Assembly (NCBI RefSeq): GCF_030505615.1
Contig: NZ_CP129992.1
Span: 1,240,001 to 1,304,000, forward strand
Source: Salinibaculum rarum
GTDB taxonomy: Archaea > Halobacteriota > Halobacteria > Halobacteriales > Haloarculaceae
Direction: 5' to 3'
Length of the DNA stretch: 64,000 nucleotides
The notes below the pieces were generated by a model that was not told the origin of the DNA, searched no databases, and saw only the letters and a program-made list of their open reading frames with translations. Of the stretch, positions 44,545-53,513 are shown piece after piece (within the stretch, counting starts at the first letter, position 1; each line of letters opens with the position of its first letter). The position numbers were made by a program, and so were the translations under genes.

Positions 44545-45561
44545 CTATACCCCTTCGAGGTAGTCCCGGCGTTGTTCGGCCCGTTGTGCTTCACTTCTCT
44601 TGTCGTAGTGCTTGTCCAATACGTCCTGACCTACGTTCATCCGGTCGCTGACAACTTTTTCGGGTACATCTTCCGAGAGGTGGTGCGTGATACTACCACG
44701 ACGAATAGCGTGCGGAGAGACGTTCATGGGACACTTGCTGTATCCATCGTAGTGCGTCCCCTCACACTCATTCAGGTCACGACCTTTCGGACAGTTCCCG
44801 GCGTAGTAGCACGGGCGCGTCACCTCGTAAACTGTATCGCGGACGGACGAACCGACCATGCGTCCCTGACTGGTGGTGAGTAGTGGCCCCCGCCCTTCCT
44901 CGTCGGTTACGTCGTAGCGATTGTGTTCGATATAGGCGTCAAGGGCACTACACACGTCACCATCGAGGACGACGTGACGCTCACCCTCGTCACCGTTCTT
45001 GAGAGGGGTACCTTGCTCTGGTCGATGGTGGACGGTTAGCACCTCTTTCTCGTCGTCGTAGTCGTCACAGTCGAGTGCCTGAAGCGCTCCGAGACGCATT
45101 CCCGTATGCCACAGCAGTTCGAGGATAACGTGACTCCGTGAAGCGTACTCGAATCGCCGTAGATATTCCAATATGGGTTCGGCTTCTTCCGCCGTCAGGA
45201 TACTCTCGCTCTGTTCGTCTTCCTTCGAGAGCGTCGGCATGATGATTTTGTCATGTAGCCCTTCGGGGACAGCGTTGTACGACTCACACCAGCGGATGAA
45301 TACCCGTAGAGCGTCGAGATTCCCCTCAAGAGTCACGGGCTTCAGGTCGCCGTCGTCTCGTCGCCACGTTCGGAACTCCTGAAGATTCCGACCGGTCAAG
45401 TCGTTCATGTTGTCGATACCCTTCTCGTCGCACCAGCGAATGAAGTGTTTCAGGCGGTAGTGGTACCCGTCGAGGGTACTCTGTGACACTTCGTGTTTCC
45501 GGGCGTCGAGATACATTTCCTTGGCGCGTTCCGGCGTGATAGGTTCGAGTTCCTGTTGCAT
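44545..45561 (-). CDS. Tyrosine recombinase/integrase
   Basis: A site-specific recombinase of 338 residues. The N-terminal SAM-like domain is at about 5-95 (SQSTLDGYHYRLKHFIRWCDEKG). Catalytic residues: Arg in HTGMRLGALQALD (about 160), Lys in PLKNGDEGERHVV, HxxR in SPHAIRRGSITHHL (about 283), and Tyr in VLDKHYDKRS (about 316). Between the Lys and HxxR is a Cys-rich insert (CYYAGNCPKGRDLNECEG...KCP) that may bind zinc. It most likely integrates and excises the 10-kb element at tRNA-Phe; the gene start is about 85 nt from the right att. An in-frame start at 45582 is possible. Confidence 0.93.
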   Translation of the reverse strand: MQQELEPITPERAKEMYLDARKHEVSQSTLDGYHYRLKHFIRWCDEKGIDNMNDLTGRNLQEFRTWRRDDGDLKPVTLEGNLDALRVFIRWCESYNAVPEGLHDKIIMPTLSKEDEQSESILTAEEAEPILEYLRRFEYASRSHVILELLWHTGMRLGALQALDCDDYDDEKEVLTVHHRPEQGTPLKNGDEGERHVVLDGDVCSALDAYIEHNRYDVTDEEGRGPLLTTSQGRMVGSSVRDTVYEVTRPCYYAGNCPKGRDLNECEGTHYDGYSKCPMNVSPHAIRRGSITHHLSEDVPEKVVSDRMNVGQDVLDKHYDKRSEAQRAEQRRDYLEGV

Positions 45562-45645
45562 TTTGACCACCGAAACGCCCAATCAGTACAGGGACAAACT
45601 GGCGAGCCACCGTATCGTGTGACAGGCAAATCGCCAGACAGCGAG

Positions 45646-45677
45646 GCTGTCCCCGGTTCAAATCCGGGAGGCGGCAT
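45646..45677 (+). repeat. Attachment site, right copy
   Basis: A 32-bp exact repeat of 35643-35674 (tRNA-Phe 3' half). Immediately before it GACAGC-gag-GCTGTC (45636-45650) forms a small perfect inverted repeat that overlaps the repeat edge. Confidence 0.93.
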
Positions 45678-45785
45678 TAGACTCACAGTTCAAATGCCTG
45701 CGAGCGTAGCGTACGCGCAGCAGGTGCCAGCCAGTTACTCCACCCTCTCGAAGCACGGTGCTCCGGTCAACGAATCTCCGTTTAT

Positions 45786-46364
45786 TCAATCGAAGTCGTC
45801 AAGCCGATCACCGAGCGCATCCATCATCTCCCACAGCAGTCCGGTCACTGAGCGTGCGCCGAACGAGACTGGTTCGTACGTGTACGCGTCGTTCGCGTCC
45901 TCTCGTTCCTGATAGTGGAGAAACCCGTCCACGTGTGGGTTCGGTTCAGAATGGAATCCGCAGTCGAGTCCGTTTGACTCGCTGTAATGAAGGGCGTAGT
46001 ACGCACGAACCGGCGTTCGCATCCAGGTGTCGTTCGCGCGGTCGGACGCTTCGGGGCCGGGGGTCGGATCCGGGACCCACGTTACCCGGAGTGACGCCGT
46101 CTCTGTAACGCGACCGAACCACGACGGATTGAGCGTGGCTCGTAGTTCCCGGTACTCGTCCGGCGGTTCCCCTTCGACGGATCGAACAGCGGGATGTCGT
46201 ACCAATTCACCGCGTAACTCGCGTAAGATGCGGTGACGATCTCGCCCCGAATTTGCACCCCCATCGGAGCGAAGACGTTCCCCACGGGAACCAGAACGAG
46301 GGTGAGTGGATCGGTGACCGCCGGTGTCGGATGGGTTCTCCGGCGTGTTCCGTTCGCCCGTCAT
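45786..46364 (-). CDS. Hypothetical protein, partner of a winged-helix protein
   Basis: A 192-residue protein. The first 50 residues are low-complexity and basic (RSGSRGERLRSDGGANSG). The rest is a compact acidic domain (LRATLNPSWFGRVTETASLRVTWVPD; FHSEPNPHVDGFLHYQERE) with no motif I can assign. It overlaps the preceding winged-helix gene by 4 nt (ATGA), so the two form one unit. I recall this pairing as frequent in haloarchaeal accessory regions, with no known function; a regulator-effector or toxin-antitoxin-like role is only a guess. Confidence 0.7.
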   Translation of the reverse strand: MTGERNTPENPSDTGGHRSTHPRSGSRGERLRSDGGANSGRDRHRILRELRGELVRHPAVRSVEGEPPDEYRELRATLNPSWFGRVTETASLRVTWVPDPTPGPEASDRANDTWMRTPVRAYYALHYSESNGLDCGFHSEPNPHVDGFLHYQEREDANDAYTYEPVSFGARSVTGLLWEMMDALGDRLDDFD

Positions 46365-46906
46365 ACCGTGATCGACGACGGATCCGATGTCCAGGTATCG
46401 TAGTTCTCGATGGCGTCCTGCACGAGCGAGAGCCGATATCGGGCGAGTTCCCAGTCGCTCGCAATCCGAACGAACTCGTACGCTTGCTCGGCGGAAACGT
46501 CGTCAGCAGCCGCCCGTTCGCGTAACGCGCCCGGCGAGTCCACGTCGTACTCCGTCTTCCAGGCCGCGATGTCGTGTTTCAAGTCTGCGGCTTGCTCCGA
46601 GAGTTCCTGCTTCGTCGTCTCTCGGAGTAGCTCTCGAACGTCTCGAAGCCGGGTGTACAGTGGGTCCGGATAGTAGCGACGGGTCCCGTCCTTCTCGGTT
46701 GCCGTCACGACGCCGAGATCGATGAGCCGATGCAGGTGGTCCCGCGCCGTATTTGGAGAGACAGCAGCCTCTTCGGCGATCCACGGGGCGGGCTGCGCCT
46801 CTGAAAGCGTCATGGTGACTGACTTCACCCGATCGAACGCCGACGCGTGCTCCTTCCACGTCCCTATCCACTCGGGTTCGTCGTTGGATACCTCCTCAGG
46901 TGACAT
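46361..46906 (-). CDS. Winged-helix DNA-binding protein (DUF7342-like)
   Basis: A 181-residue protein. Residues about 25-85 form a winged helix (VKSVTMTLSEAQPAPWIAEEAAVSPNTARDHLHRLIDLGVVTATEKDGTRRYYPD). The rest is helical, possibly a dimerisation coiled coil (VRELLRETTKQELSEQAADLKHDIAAWK). It would be the DNA-binding partner of the downstream overlapping gene. Family naming is from memory. Confidence 0.75.
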   Translation of the reverse strand: MSPEEVSNDEPEWIGTWKEHASAFDRVKSVTMTLSEAQPAPWIAEEAAVSPNTARDHLHRLIDLGVVTATEKDGTRRYYPDPLYTRLRDVRELLRETTKQELSEQAADLKHDIAAWKTEYDVDSPGALRERAAADDVSAEQAYEFVRIASDWELARYRLSLVQDAIENYDTWTSDPSSITV

Positions 46907-46962
46907 ACGCTACAGTACTCGCTCGAACGCAATAGTTCTATCCCTCCGCAGATTATTACGTG

Positions 46963-47487
46963 TCATTCGGTACTGAGTGAGTTATTGTCTAACCGCCGGA
47001 CCAGACTGTGACGAACGAGCAGGAGAAACGCACACAGTTCGGCTCGTCGACGAGTCTCGGTGAAATGAAATGCCACGTTGTAGTGGTCGGTCCATGCCGA
47101 GACCGTACCCGTGACCTGATTCGGATGAATGTCTCGCCACGCCATACACCCGCGATTACAGAGAAGGGTCTCCCACGACGTCTCGACGACAACGGGGAGG
47201 GGCCGTGTCCACTGGACTGCCCGCTGTAACTCGCGTTTGAATCGCTCTCGCTCCCAGGTGAGGGCCGTGAGAAAGTCGTGTCCGGATTTGCGTTCGACGG
47301 CGAATTGTGGGTGATACGTGTCTGTTTCCTGGTCGTGGGTACAGTATGTCGGCACGGTGTAGTCACCGGTCGAAAGCGTCACATCGCGTGTTTCGACCGG
47401 GTAACAGTCGAACGCCCACGGACGTTGTTCACGTGTGTCTCGCAGAATCGTCGTCGGAATCGGGGTTGTCTCTGGCGTCTCGACCAT
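46963..47487 (-). CDS. ERCC4-domain nuclease
   Basis: A 174-residue single-domain nuclease related to XPF/Mus81. The core motifs are ILRDTREQRPW, LSTGDYTVP, FAVERKSGHDFLTAL and ERERFKRELQRA; the V/IERKxxxD block is the metal-dependent active site. Classical archaeal XPF/Hef proteins add a helicase and HhH domain, which are missing here. It is the last gene of a leftward unit with a C2H2 protein and a SWIM protein, suggesting a joint role in DNA processing. Confidence 0.82.
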   Translation of the reverse strand: MVETPETTPIPTTILRDTREQRPWAFDCYPVETRDVTLSTGDYTVPTYCTHDQETDTYHPQFAVERKSGHDFLTALTWERERFKRELQRAVQWTRPLPVVVETSWETLLCNRGCMAWRDIHPNQVTGTVSAWTDHYNVAFHFTETRRRAELCAFLLLVRHSLVRRLDNNSLSTE

Positions 47488-47540
47488 CTACGGGAGTCTG
47501 CTCCCGGTATCACTGGTAAACATTCGTCGCAGAGTCGGAG

Positions 47541-48620
47541 TCACATGACGATATCGGCAAACGTCCACTCGTCGGGCAACTGCTGGCCGAGTCCACAGTC
47601 TTCGACGACGATCCGGAGTCGCTCCCGGACGTCGGGATCCCAGTCGAATCCCGCTTCGTCGAACTCAGGATAGAGCGTCTCCCAGTCCCAGTGCTCGCTC
47701 AAATCCGGATAGTATCCACGCTCAATCGATCCGAGGGAAGTGAGAAGCAACGCGGGGTCGGAGACGATGTCTCGTTCGAATAGGTCTTCGAGGAGCTCCG
47801 CCGTGGCATGCTGATCGGCGTGCATCGCGTGTTCGACTGCGGCGCCTGCCCAGATTTCGTATTCACCACGGACGAGTGTCTCGATGTTGTCTCGAACCGA
47901 ATGATCCGGATGACCGATTCCCCACCCATAACTCATCGAGTCAATCCAGGGGCTCTCGTCTCCGGGATGGCGGTGGAATCGTAACTGGTATTCGAGGACA
48001 TCAGCCGGAATGGCAGCGATTCCGTCGGAACGACGCGTCCGCACGATCTGCTTACCGGTGACAGTCGTGAGTACGTGGCTAACGTGTGGAAACTGTTCGT
48101 AGTCGTCGGTTTCGTCGCTACCGAACGGTTCGTGTTCGGGATAGGCATCGAAGTCAAACGAGTTCTCGGGCCAGTAGGCCTCAAGCACGTCGAGCAGATA
48201 CGGCCAGCCCTCTGCCAGCACGGCTGTTTCCAGTCCATCGACCGCTGGCCCGAAGAACACGCGGTGAAACCCCCAGTACTCGCCCTCCTCGTAGTTGTCC
48301 CACTCGTCCGAGAGGTGGCGCTCGTACTGTGCGAGCGCCTGATAGACGGCCGCGTGGTCACCGTCCACAGCCCGTTCGAGCGCGTCGGTCAGTTCGTCTG
48401 AGACCCTTCGTCTGACTGCTGAGTCTTCCTCGCGCATCAGTCTCCGGATCCTGGCGTCGAATTCCTCGTCTCGTTTCTGTCGTTCCCGTTCGATGGCTTC
48501 CTGGTCTTCCGGACAGTCGTGGAGTCGTAGTCTGGTCAGGGTCTCGAACATCTCGCCGCAGTCCTCGCAGGTGTGGGGGGCATCGTTCGTGTGACCGACT
48601 ACGTCGGCTGTCGCAATCAA
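47541..48620 (-). CDS. Hypothetical protein with N-terminal C2H2-type zinc finger
   Basis: A 359-residue protein. Residues about 15-35 read HTCEDCGEMFETLTRLRLHDC, a C2H2-like finger, followed by a charged helical region (EAIERERQKRDEEFDARIRRLMREED). The remaining 280 residues are acidic and rich in Trp and Tyr, with no recognised motif. Its start overlaps the stop of the SWIM gene by 4 nt (ATGA), so it is made together with that protein. Confidence 0.78.
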   Translation of the reverse strand: MIATADVVGHTNDAPHTCEDCGEMFETLTRLRLHDCPEDQEAIERERQKRDEEFDARIRRLMREEDSAVRRRVSDELTDALERAVDGDHAAVYQALAQYERHLSDEWDNYEEGEYWGFHRVFFGPAVDGLETAVLAEGWPYLLDVLEAYWPENSFDFDAYPEHEPFGSDETDDYEQFPHVSHVLTTVTGKQIVRTRRSDGIAAIPADVLEYQLRFHRHPGDESPWIDSMSYGWGIGHPDHSVRDNIETLVRGEYEIWAGAAVEHAMHADQHATAELLEDLFERDIVSDPALLLTSLGSIERGYYPDLSEHWDWETLYPEFDEAGFDWDPDVRERLRIVVEDCGLGQQLPDEWTFADIVM

Positions 48621-50620
48621 AACCCAGCCTTCTCCAGTTCGTCGAGAAACGCCGGTCGGTTCGAGTGTTTCTCCATCAGGAAGTCGACGAACGCCTCGAA
48701 TCGCTCCTCGGGGACGAGTTCCTGCATCTCGTCCAAATGGTCGGCAATTTCCCGGTAGTGTCGCCGTCCAGTCTCGCCGGCAGCAAACGGGACGAGCTGT
48801 TCCCGGTAGACCTCGAAGTATTCAACCGGATCGACGGTTGCGACCGGGTCCCGATATCGGCGAAGCCACGAGAGGTTCTCGCTATCTTTCAGTTCGTCGA
48901 ACGCTTTTTCGAGTTCGTCTTCGTGGACGTACATGGAGATGAGTTGCTGTCGGTCGGTCTCCTCGAAATGCTCCTCGAACTCCTCGTAGATTGACTGCCA
49001 CCCCTCGTCGTCGCACGCCTTTTTGAGTTCGTCGTAAGCGCCCCACTCCGAATGGTCGAGGAACAGTCGTTTTAGCGCCTCACGGTGCTTTTCGGGGCCC
49101 CGATCCCGATAGAGATCAGCAGCGAGCCAGCGGAGTTCAGCAGGCGATCCGAACGTATGGATTCCGTCTTCGATAACATCGATCGCACGGCCTTCATTCC
49201 CTTCCTCGATCAACCGCTGGGCGTACTGCTTGCAGAATCGGCTGCTTTCGAGATAGGTCTCCTCGTATAATCCGAGTAGTGCCTTCTCCTCATCGAGTTC
49301 CTCAAGCAAGTGGGCACACGTCGAGACGAGAGCCCGCGTGCGTAGCGACGAGGATATCTCCGCCCCGCTGTCGCTCGACTCGCCTGATCCGACATCCACC
49401 GTGTGTTCCTCGATAGTCGTCGGATCGTCGATACGCAGCGCATCGAAGGCATCGCCGACGAAGTACTCCAGTTCTAATGGCCCGACAGCTAGGTGCTCGA
49501 CATCAAGCGGGCCGCCGGTGAAGTCTTCGACGGCGAGTGGGCCGTCGGTGAAATCGGAGACGGCGAGGACGTCATCGGTCCGGTCCCGAGTATCCCCCGG
49601 TTCGTGGTCACCGTTCGACGGAGACTCGGCTGAGGACTCTACCTGAACTTCCATTCGGTCTGTTTCTCGATTCGTTCGCCCAGTCGCACGTTTTTCGAGG
49701 TCAGCCGGATCGAGACTGATACCCGAGACGTGCTCATCCAGTCGGTCGAGCCAGTATTCGTGGTCGCGTTTCGTCGTACAGACGCTTCGCAATGCATTGT
49801 CGTAGTCCTCGCTGGCGAAGTGGTAGTCGGCATCGACGAATTCCTCGAAGAGATAGTCGATGTAGGGGCGCTTTTGTTCGTGGCCGAACTCGTGCTCGGC
49901 GACCGCCTCTCCGTAGAGGGCGAGGGCGCGCTCCAACTCGCGGCCGTAGTAGCCGCCGCTGTCGTCGATGCGATTCATGTTTTCGCGGATTGTCTCAGCG
50001 AGCGCGCGGTAGATATCCGTCGCCGCACCGACGTGCCCACGCTCTCGGTGCGTTTCTGCCAGGTCGTGGTACTGTGAGAAGTCGATGTGGGTGTTGTAGC
50101 CGATCATCCCCCCGCGGCCAGCGGCGTCCTCGAACAGCCGGTCGATCTCCTGTTTGTAGTCGTAAACCGTCTTTCCAGCGTCTTCACCCGAAAACGCGAC
50201 GAATCGATCCCTGAGATCGCGGTCGTCTTCGAGGACGTCCAGTAGAAAGGTTCGGAGCTTGTCGGCGGTCGCTTGCTCGACCAGCGACTCGACGTCCACC
50301 GAATCCGGAAGGTCTTCGATCGGTTCGTCACCGGAATCTGTGTCCGTGTCGATATCCCGGTCGTCGACGGCTAGCAGGACCGCGACGATGTGCTTGCAGT
50401 CGCCCGCGTAGTCGTACGGGCAACTACAGTGGGTGCGAATGGCGTCGTTTGTCACATCGATTGAGATGTCGTAATCGTTGCTGCCGCGAACTGTTGCCTC
50501 GATTCTCTCGCCGTCGACATCCAACTCTTGGACCCGACCGTTCTCCCAATACTTGACACCTCGCTCAAAGGACTGTTCGGTACAGAGGCTCCGAATCTCT
50601 TTCCAGGTCGGATAGTCCAT
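48617..50620 (-). CDS. Large SWIM zinc-finger protein
   Basis: A 667-residue protein. The N-terminal SWIM finger has the CxCx(n)CxH pattern: THCSCPYDYAGDCKHIVAVLLAV (about residues 60-90). The region to about residue 270 (LRTFLLDVLEDDRDLRDRFVAFSG ... HDLAETHRERGHVGAATDIYRALAE) is clearly homologous to the smaller SWIM protein at 57282. An acidic low-complexity linker follows with repeated units VSDFTDGPLAVEDFTGGPLDVEHLAVGPLELEYF (about 380-420). The C-terminal 240 residues are helical, TPR-like. SWIM domains mediate DNA or protein contacts. The start at 50620 was chosen over 50641. It heads the leftward unit with the C2H2 and ERCC4 genes. Confidence 0.82.
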   Translation of the reverse strand: MDYPTWKEIRSLCTEQSFERGVKYWENGRVQELDVDGERIEATVRGSNDYDISIDVTNDAIRTHCSCPYDYAGDCKHIVAVLLAVDDRDIDTDTDSGDEPIEDLPDSVDVESLVEQATADKLRTFLLDVLEDDRDLRDRFVAFSGEDAGKTVYDYKQEIDRLFEDAAGRGGMIGYNTHIDFSQYHDLAETHRERGHVGAATDIYRALAETIRENMNRIDDSGGYYGRELERALALYGEAVAEHEFGHEQKRPYIDYLFEEFVDADYHFASEDYDNALRSVCTTKRDHEYWLDRLDEHVSGISLDPADLEKRATGRTNRETDRMEVQVESSAESPSNGDHEPGDTRDRTDDVLAVSDFTDGPLAVEDFTGGPLDVEHLAVGPLELEYFVGDAFDALRIDDPTTIEEHTVDVGSGESSDSGAEISSSLRTRALVSTCAHLLEELDEEKALLGLYEETYLESSRFCKQYAQRLIEEGNEGRAIDVIEDGIHTFGSPAELRWLAADLYRDRGPEKHREALKRLFLDHSEWGAYDELKKACDDEGWQSIYEEFEEHFEETDRQQLISMYVHEDELEKAFDELKDSENLSWLRRYRDPVATVDPVEYFEVYREQLVPFAAGETGRRHYREIADHLDEMQELVPEERFEAFVDFLMEKHSNRPAFLDELEKAGF

Positions 50621-50794
50621 GAATGCCACTACGATGGGCAAACCGGAAAGAGTAGTGGAGGAGTGTCACCGTTGGTCTTCGATATCATCGACCAATCGCT
50701 AGAACTACCGACTGTTGATCGACGGACCCGAGTTTGCCCGAATCTGTTCCGTTGCAAAGCCGTTAGGTCCCAGGGAAGTCAACACGAATCAAGG
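50621..50794. promoter_or_regulatory. Divergent promoter region between two SWIM genes
   Basis: A gap of 174 bp separates the leftward SWIM operon from the rightward SWIM-XPB-Bax1 operon. This arrangement lets both DNA-processing units share control. No clear TATA or operator could be fixed by eye. Confidence 0.4.
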
Positions 50795-52036
50795 ATGGAA
50801 TTCGAACACCGGGACGACGATCAATGGCATCTCGTGGCAGCCAACTGTGGGTATGGTGGTACCGTCGACGAAACCGTCAATGTTGATTCTGATGCTGGGT
50901 TGACGCGTACTGACAGTGAAATCAGTCTCTGTCTCCCCGCTGTGGACAACCCGACGTGGTGTGATGTTTGCCGTGACACAGTCACTGGGCGATATGCGCA
51001 AGCCAGTAGACCGATCGAACACTGGAAAGTCGCAACCACGTACCGTGACATCGAGTGGAGTGAGTACGATGGAGCCATAGACTGCTGTGGATGGTGTCAG
51101 AGTGAGGTGGAGACGCTCGTTCACGACACCCGCACAGACACACTCGTCTGCGAAATCTGTGCTGCCCTGTACAACAGTACAGCTACTGATATCGACGACG
51201 ATGTGCGGCTCACCGATTATGTACAACTCGCCGACAAGGTCGAACCTATCGTTGTCATCGATGGCGAAGCGAGCCAACAGTCGGCTGCACGGATCGACCG
51301 CCGTCCGTACATTTCCTTGGAAGCAAAGCGCAAGTACGTCACGGTCACGATCACACTCAGATACGTCGATTACCAGTTTACAGAGAACGCTATCAGCGAC
51401 CTTCGGGACGTCTTCGAGAGCTACGAAGCACGTGCGTTCACGCAGTCGGACAACAAGGGCGGCGTCGAGTTCGAAGTGACTGATTCCCGGGCATTGCGGC
51501 AGTATCGTCCCCGGCAGCGAATCGTCGTCGACGGACTGTTCGAGAGTGACGCAATCGAGTTTATCCAGGATATCATCCCGATCGTCCAGAATACGAGCAA
51601 CTGGACCTACGACCCATCGGATGTCTCTGCACAGGCCGTACAGCGAGCGATACGAGAGCGAGGTCGGCCGGGGCCTGCGCCAGTTCCACGCGAGGATGCG
51701 CCCGCGGTCATCAGACAGGACGATGGCGTTGCACGACACGTTTCGCTGTCCGATAAGTCCATCACAGATGAACAGATTCGAGCGTACGTCTCGGATCAAG
51801 CGTACCGTCACGGGGAGGCACTATTCGATGCTGGCCGTATTCGAACCGACCACGCGAGTGGACACGAGAGTGATGCGGATGGCTACGATCCCCAGTCCGG
51901 TATCGGTTTCAACCTCTGGTTCGAGAACGGGGAAATCGTCGACCACGAGTGTTTCTGCGAGAGCTCACTCGATCCATGTGAACACATCGCTGGTGCATTG
52001 ATCGCGTTACCACACGTGGCGGCCTGTTACGTGTGA
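50795..52036 (+). CDS. Zinc-ribbon protein with C-terminal SWIM-like motif
   Basis: A 413-residue protein. The N-terminal part has several Cys pairs (CDVCRDT; CCGWCQSE; CEICAAL) that look like two zinc ribbons. The middle part (ISLEAKRKYVTVTITLRYVDYQFTENAISDLRDVFESY) is unassigned. The C terminus has DHECFCESSLDPCEHIAGALIAL, a SWIM-like CxC...CxH. The ATG at 50795 was chosen because upstream in-frame sequence overlaps the divergent gene. It precedes the XPB-like helicase by 64 nt and probably shares its transcript, so it could be a loading factor for it (inference). Confidence 0.75.
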   Translation: MEFEHRDDDQWHLVAANCGYGGTVDETVNVDSDAGLTRTDSEISLCLPAVDNPTWCDVCRDTVTGRYAQASRPIEHWKVATTYRDIEWSEYDGAIDCCGWCQSEVETLVHDTRTDTLVCEICAALYNSTATDIDDDVRLTDYVQLADKVEPIVVIDGEASQQSAARIDRRPYISLEAKRKYVTVTITLRYVDYQFTENAISDLRDVFESYEARAFTQSDNKGGVEFEVTDSRALRQYRPRQRIVVDGLFESDAIEFIQDIIPIVQNTSNWTYDPSDVSAQAVQRAIRERGRPGPAPVPREDAPAVIRQDDGVARHVSLSDKSITDEQIRAYVSDQAYRHGEALFDAGRIRTDHASGHESDADGYDPQSGIGFNLWFENGEIVDHECFCESSLDPCEHIAGALIALPHVAACYV

Positions 52037-52100
52037 CGACTGCACAGAGCAAGGGGTCCAACAGATTGAATCGTCCGACACCCGTGCGTTCACACACTGA

Positions 52101-53513
52101 ATGCGGCTTGAATTCGACGACGGGACGGTCGTGCTCCACGACGCACCCGAGACAGTGCCATATGCTGAGTGGGACGACCGTGTCGACGAGTACCGAGCCC
52201 AAGCCTATCGATACCGAGCGCTCTTTGAATGGGCCGGCCAGTGGGCTGAGAGCGACGGCCAAGCCACACTCCGAGATGGCTTCAGCCACGACGTTGCAGA
52301 CGCTGCGCGAGCCTATCTCGACCTCGCTCTGACACCCGCACTCCAGATCGAACCGCGTGATTATCAGCAGGCCGCGCTTGAGGCGTGGCGTGCCCACGAC
52401 CGACAGGGCACCGTCATCCTTCCAACTGGCAGCGGGAAGACCTTCCTTGGATTGCAGGCCATCGCCGACGCCGGCGTCAGTGCGCTCGTCGTCACACCAA
52501 CGATCGATTTGATGAACCAGTGGCACGCCACGCTGACGAATGCCTTCGGTGACCAACTCACGGAGAAGGTCGGTGTCCTCGGTGGCGGGAGCCACGAGAT
52601 TGCCGCACTGACTGTGACCACCTACGACAGTGCCTACCGCTACATCGACGAGTATGGCGACCGGTTTGGCCTGCTCATCACCGACGAAACCCACCACCTG
52701 GCGGCCGAAACCTACCTGCAAATCCCCGAAATGACGATTGCCCCGTACCGACTTGGTCTCACTGCAACCTACGAACGGCCCGATGGCCGCGAAGAACTGC
52801 TCGAAGATCGCATGGGGTCAGTCGTTTACGAGGAAGCCGTCGACGACCTTGCTGGGGAATTCCTTAGTGAGTACGAAACCGTCCAGATGTCAGTCGAACT
52901 CACCAGCGAGGAGCGGGCTGAGTACGACGAGGAGTACCAGATATACAGAGACTACGTCGACAATCATGATTTCGACCTCTGGAAAGAACAGGGCTACGCG
53001 GAGTTTCTCAAACGCACATCCTACGACCCCCAAGGACGCCGCGCCCTTATCGCCAAGCAACGGGCCGAGCGTATCGCTCGCACGGCGAACAAGAAACTCG
53101 ATACTCTTGACAACCTGCTCAAACGTCACCACGACGACCGCGTCATCGTCTTCACCGCGAACAACGACTTTGCCTACGGCATTTCCCGAGAATTTATCCT
53201 TCCATGTATCACCCACCAGACCGATACCGACGAACGTACCGAGATACTTGACCGATTTCGTTCGGGGGAGTACTCTATGCTCGCCACCTCGCAAGTACTC
53301 GACGAGGGCATCGATGTTCCCGCGGCCAATGTCGGGATCATCCTCTCAGGAAGTGCTTCGAAACGACAGTACGCTCAACGGCTCGGTCGCATTCTCCGAC
53401 CGACAGACGACCGCCAGCCAGCCCGACTTTACGAGATTATCACGACCGACACGATGGAGACATACGTTTCGCAGCGACGCCGTGATGGGGTGAGTAACAA
53501 TGCTGACAGCTGA
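52101..53513 (+). CDS. XPB-like superfamily 2 DNA helicase
   Basis: A 470-residue helicase. Visible motifs: I LPTGSGKTFLG, Ia VVTPTIDLMNQW, II DETHH (ITDETHHLAAE), III LGLTATYERPDG, a thumb-like insert (YRDYVDNHDFDLWKEQGYAEFLKR), V DEGIDVPAANVG and VI QRLGRILRP. The N-terminal 90 residues carry a damage-recognition-like start (LEFDDGTVVLHDAP). Archaeal XPB unwinds damaged DNA in nucleotide excision repair together with the nuclease Bax1, whose gene overlaps this one by 14 nt. This supports the call. Confidence 0.9.
   Translation: MRLEFDDGTVVLHDAPETVPYAEWDDRVDEYRAQAYRYRALFEWAGQWAESDGQATLRDGFSHDVADAARAYLDLALTPALQIEPRDYQQAALEAWRAHDRQGTVILPTGSGKTFLGLQAIADAGVSALVVTPTIDLMNQWHATLTNAFGDQLTEKVGVLGGGSHEIAALTVTTYDSAYRYIDEYGDRFGLLITDETHHLAAETYLQIPEMTIAPYRLGLTATYERPDGREELLEDRMGSVVYEEAVDDLAGEFLSEYETVQMSVELTSEERAEYDEEYQIYRDYVDNHDFDLWKEQGYAEFLKRTSYDPQGRRALIAKQRAERIARTANKKLDTLDNLLKRHHDDRVIVFTANNDFAYGISREFILPCITHQTDTDERTEILDRFRSGEYSMLATSQVLDEGIDVPAANVGIILSGSASKRQYAQRLGRILRPTDDRQPARLYEIITTDTMETYVSQRRRDGVSNNADS

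Larger units (their letters stand above)
35643..45677 (+). mobile_element. 10.0-kb integrated element at tRNA-Phe
   Basis: It is bounded by exact 32-bp direct repeats of the tRNA-Phe 3' half and has an intact tyrosine recombinase gene beside the right repeat. An uninterrupted integrase gene fits the pNOB8-type and not the SSV-type, whose integrase gene is split on integration. Cargo: two restriction-type nucleases, a rhomboid protease, a primase-like gene (broken by an IS), and small unknown proteins. Base composition is more A+T-rich than the flanks. Loss of the primase-like gene suggests that it can no longer replicate on its own. Confidence 0.9.

Noticed and set aside
44545..45561. SSV-type partitioned integrase
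   Set aside because: The integrase gene is whole and does not overlap the att sites, so a pNOB8-type arrangement fits better.
45450..45686. Small minus-strand frame starting MPPPGFEPG at the right att site
   Set aside because: It is the reverse translation of the tRNA-Phe 3' end, a common false gene in haloarchaea.
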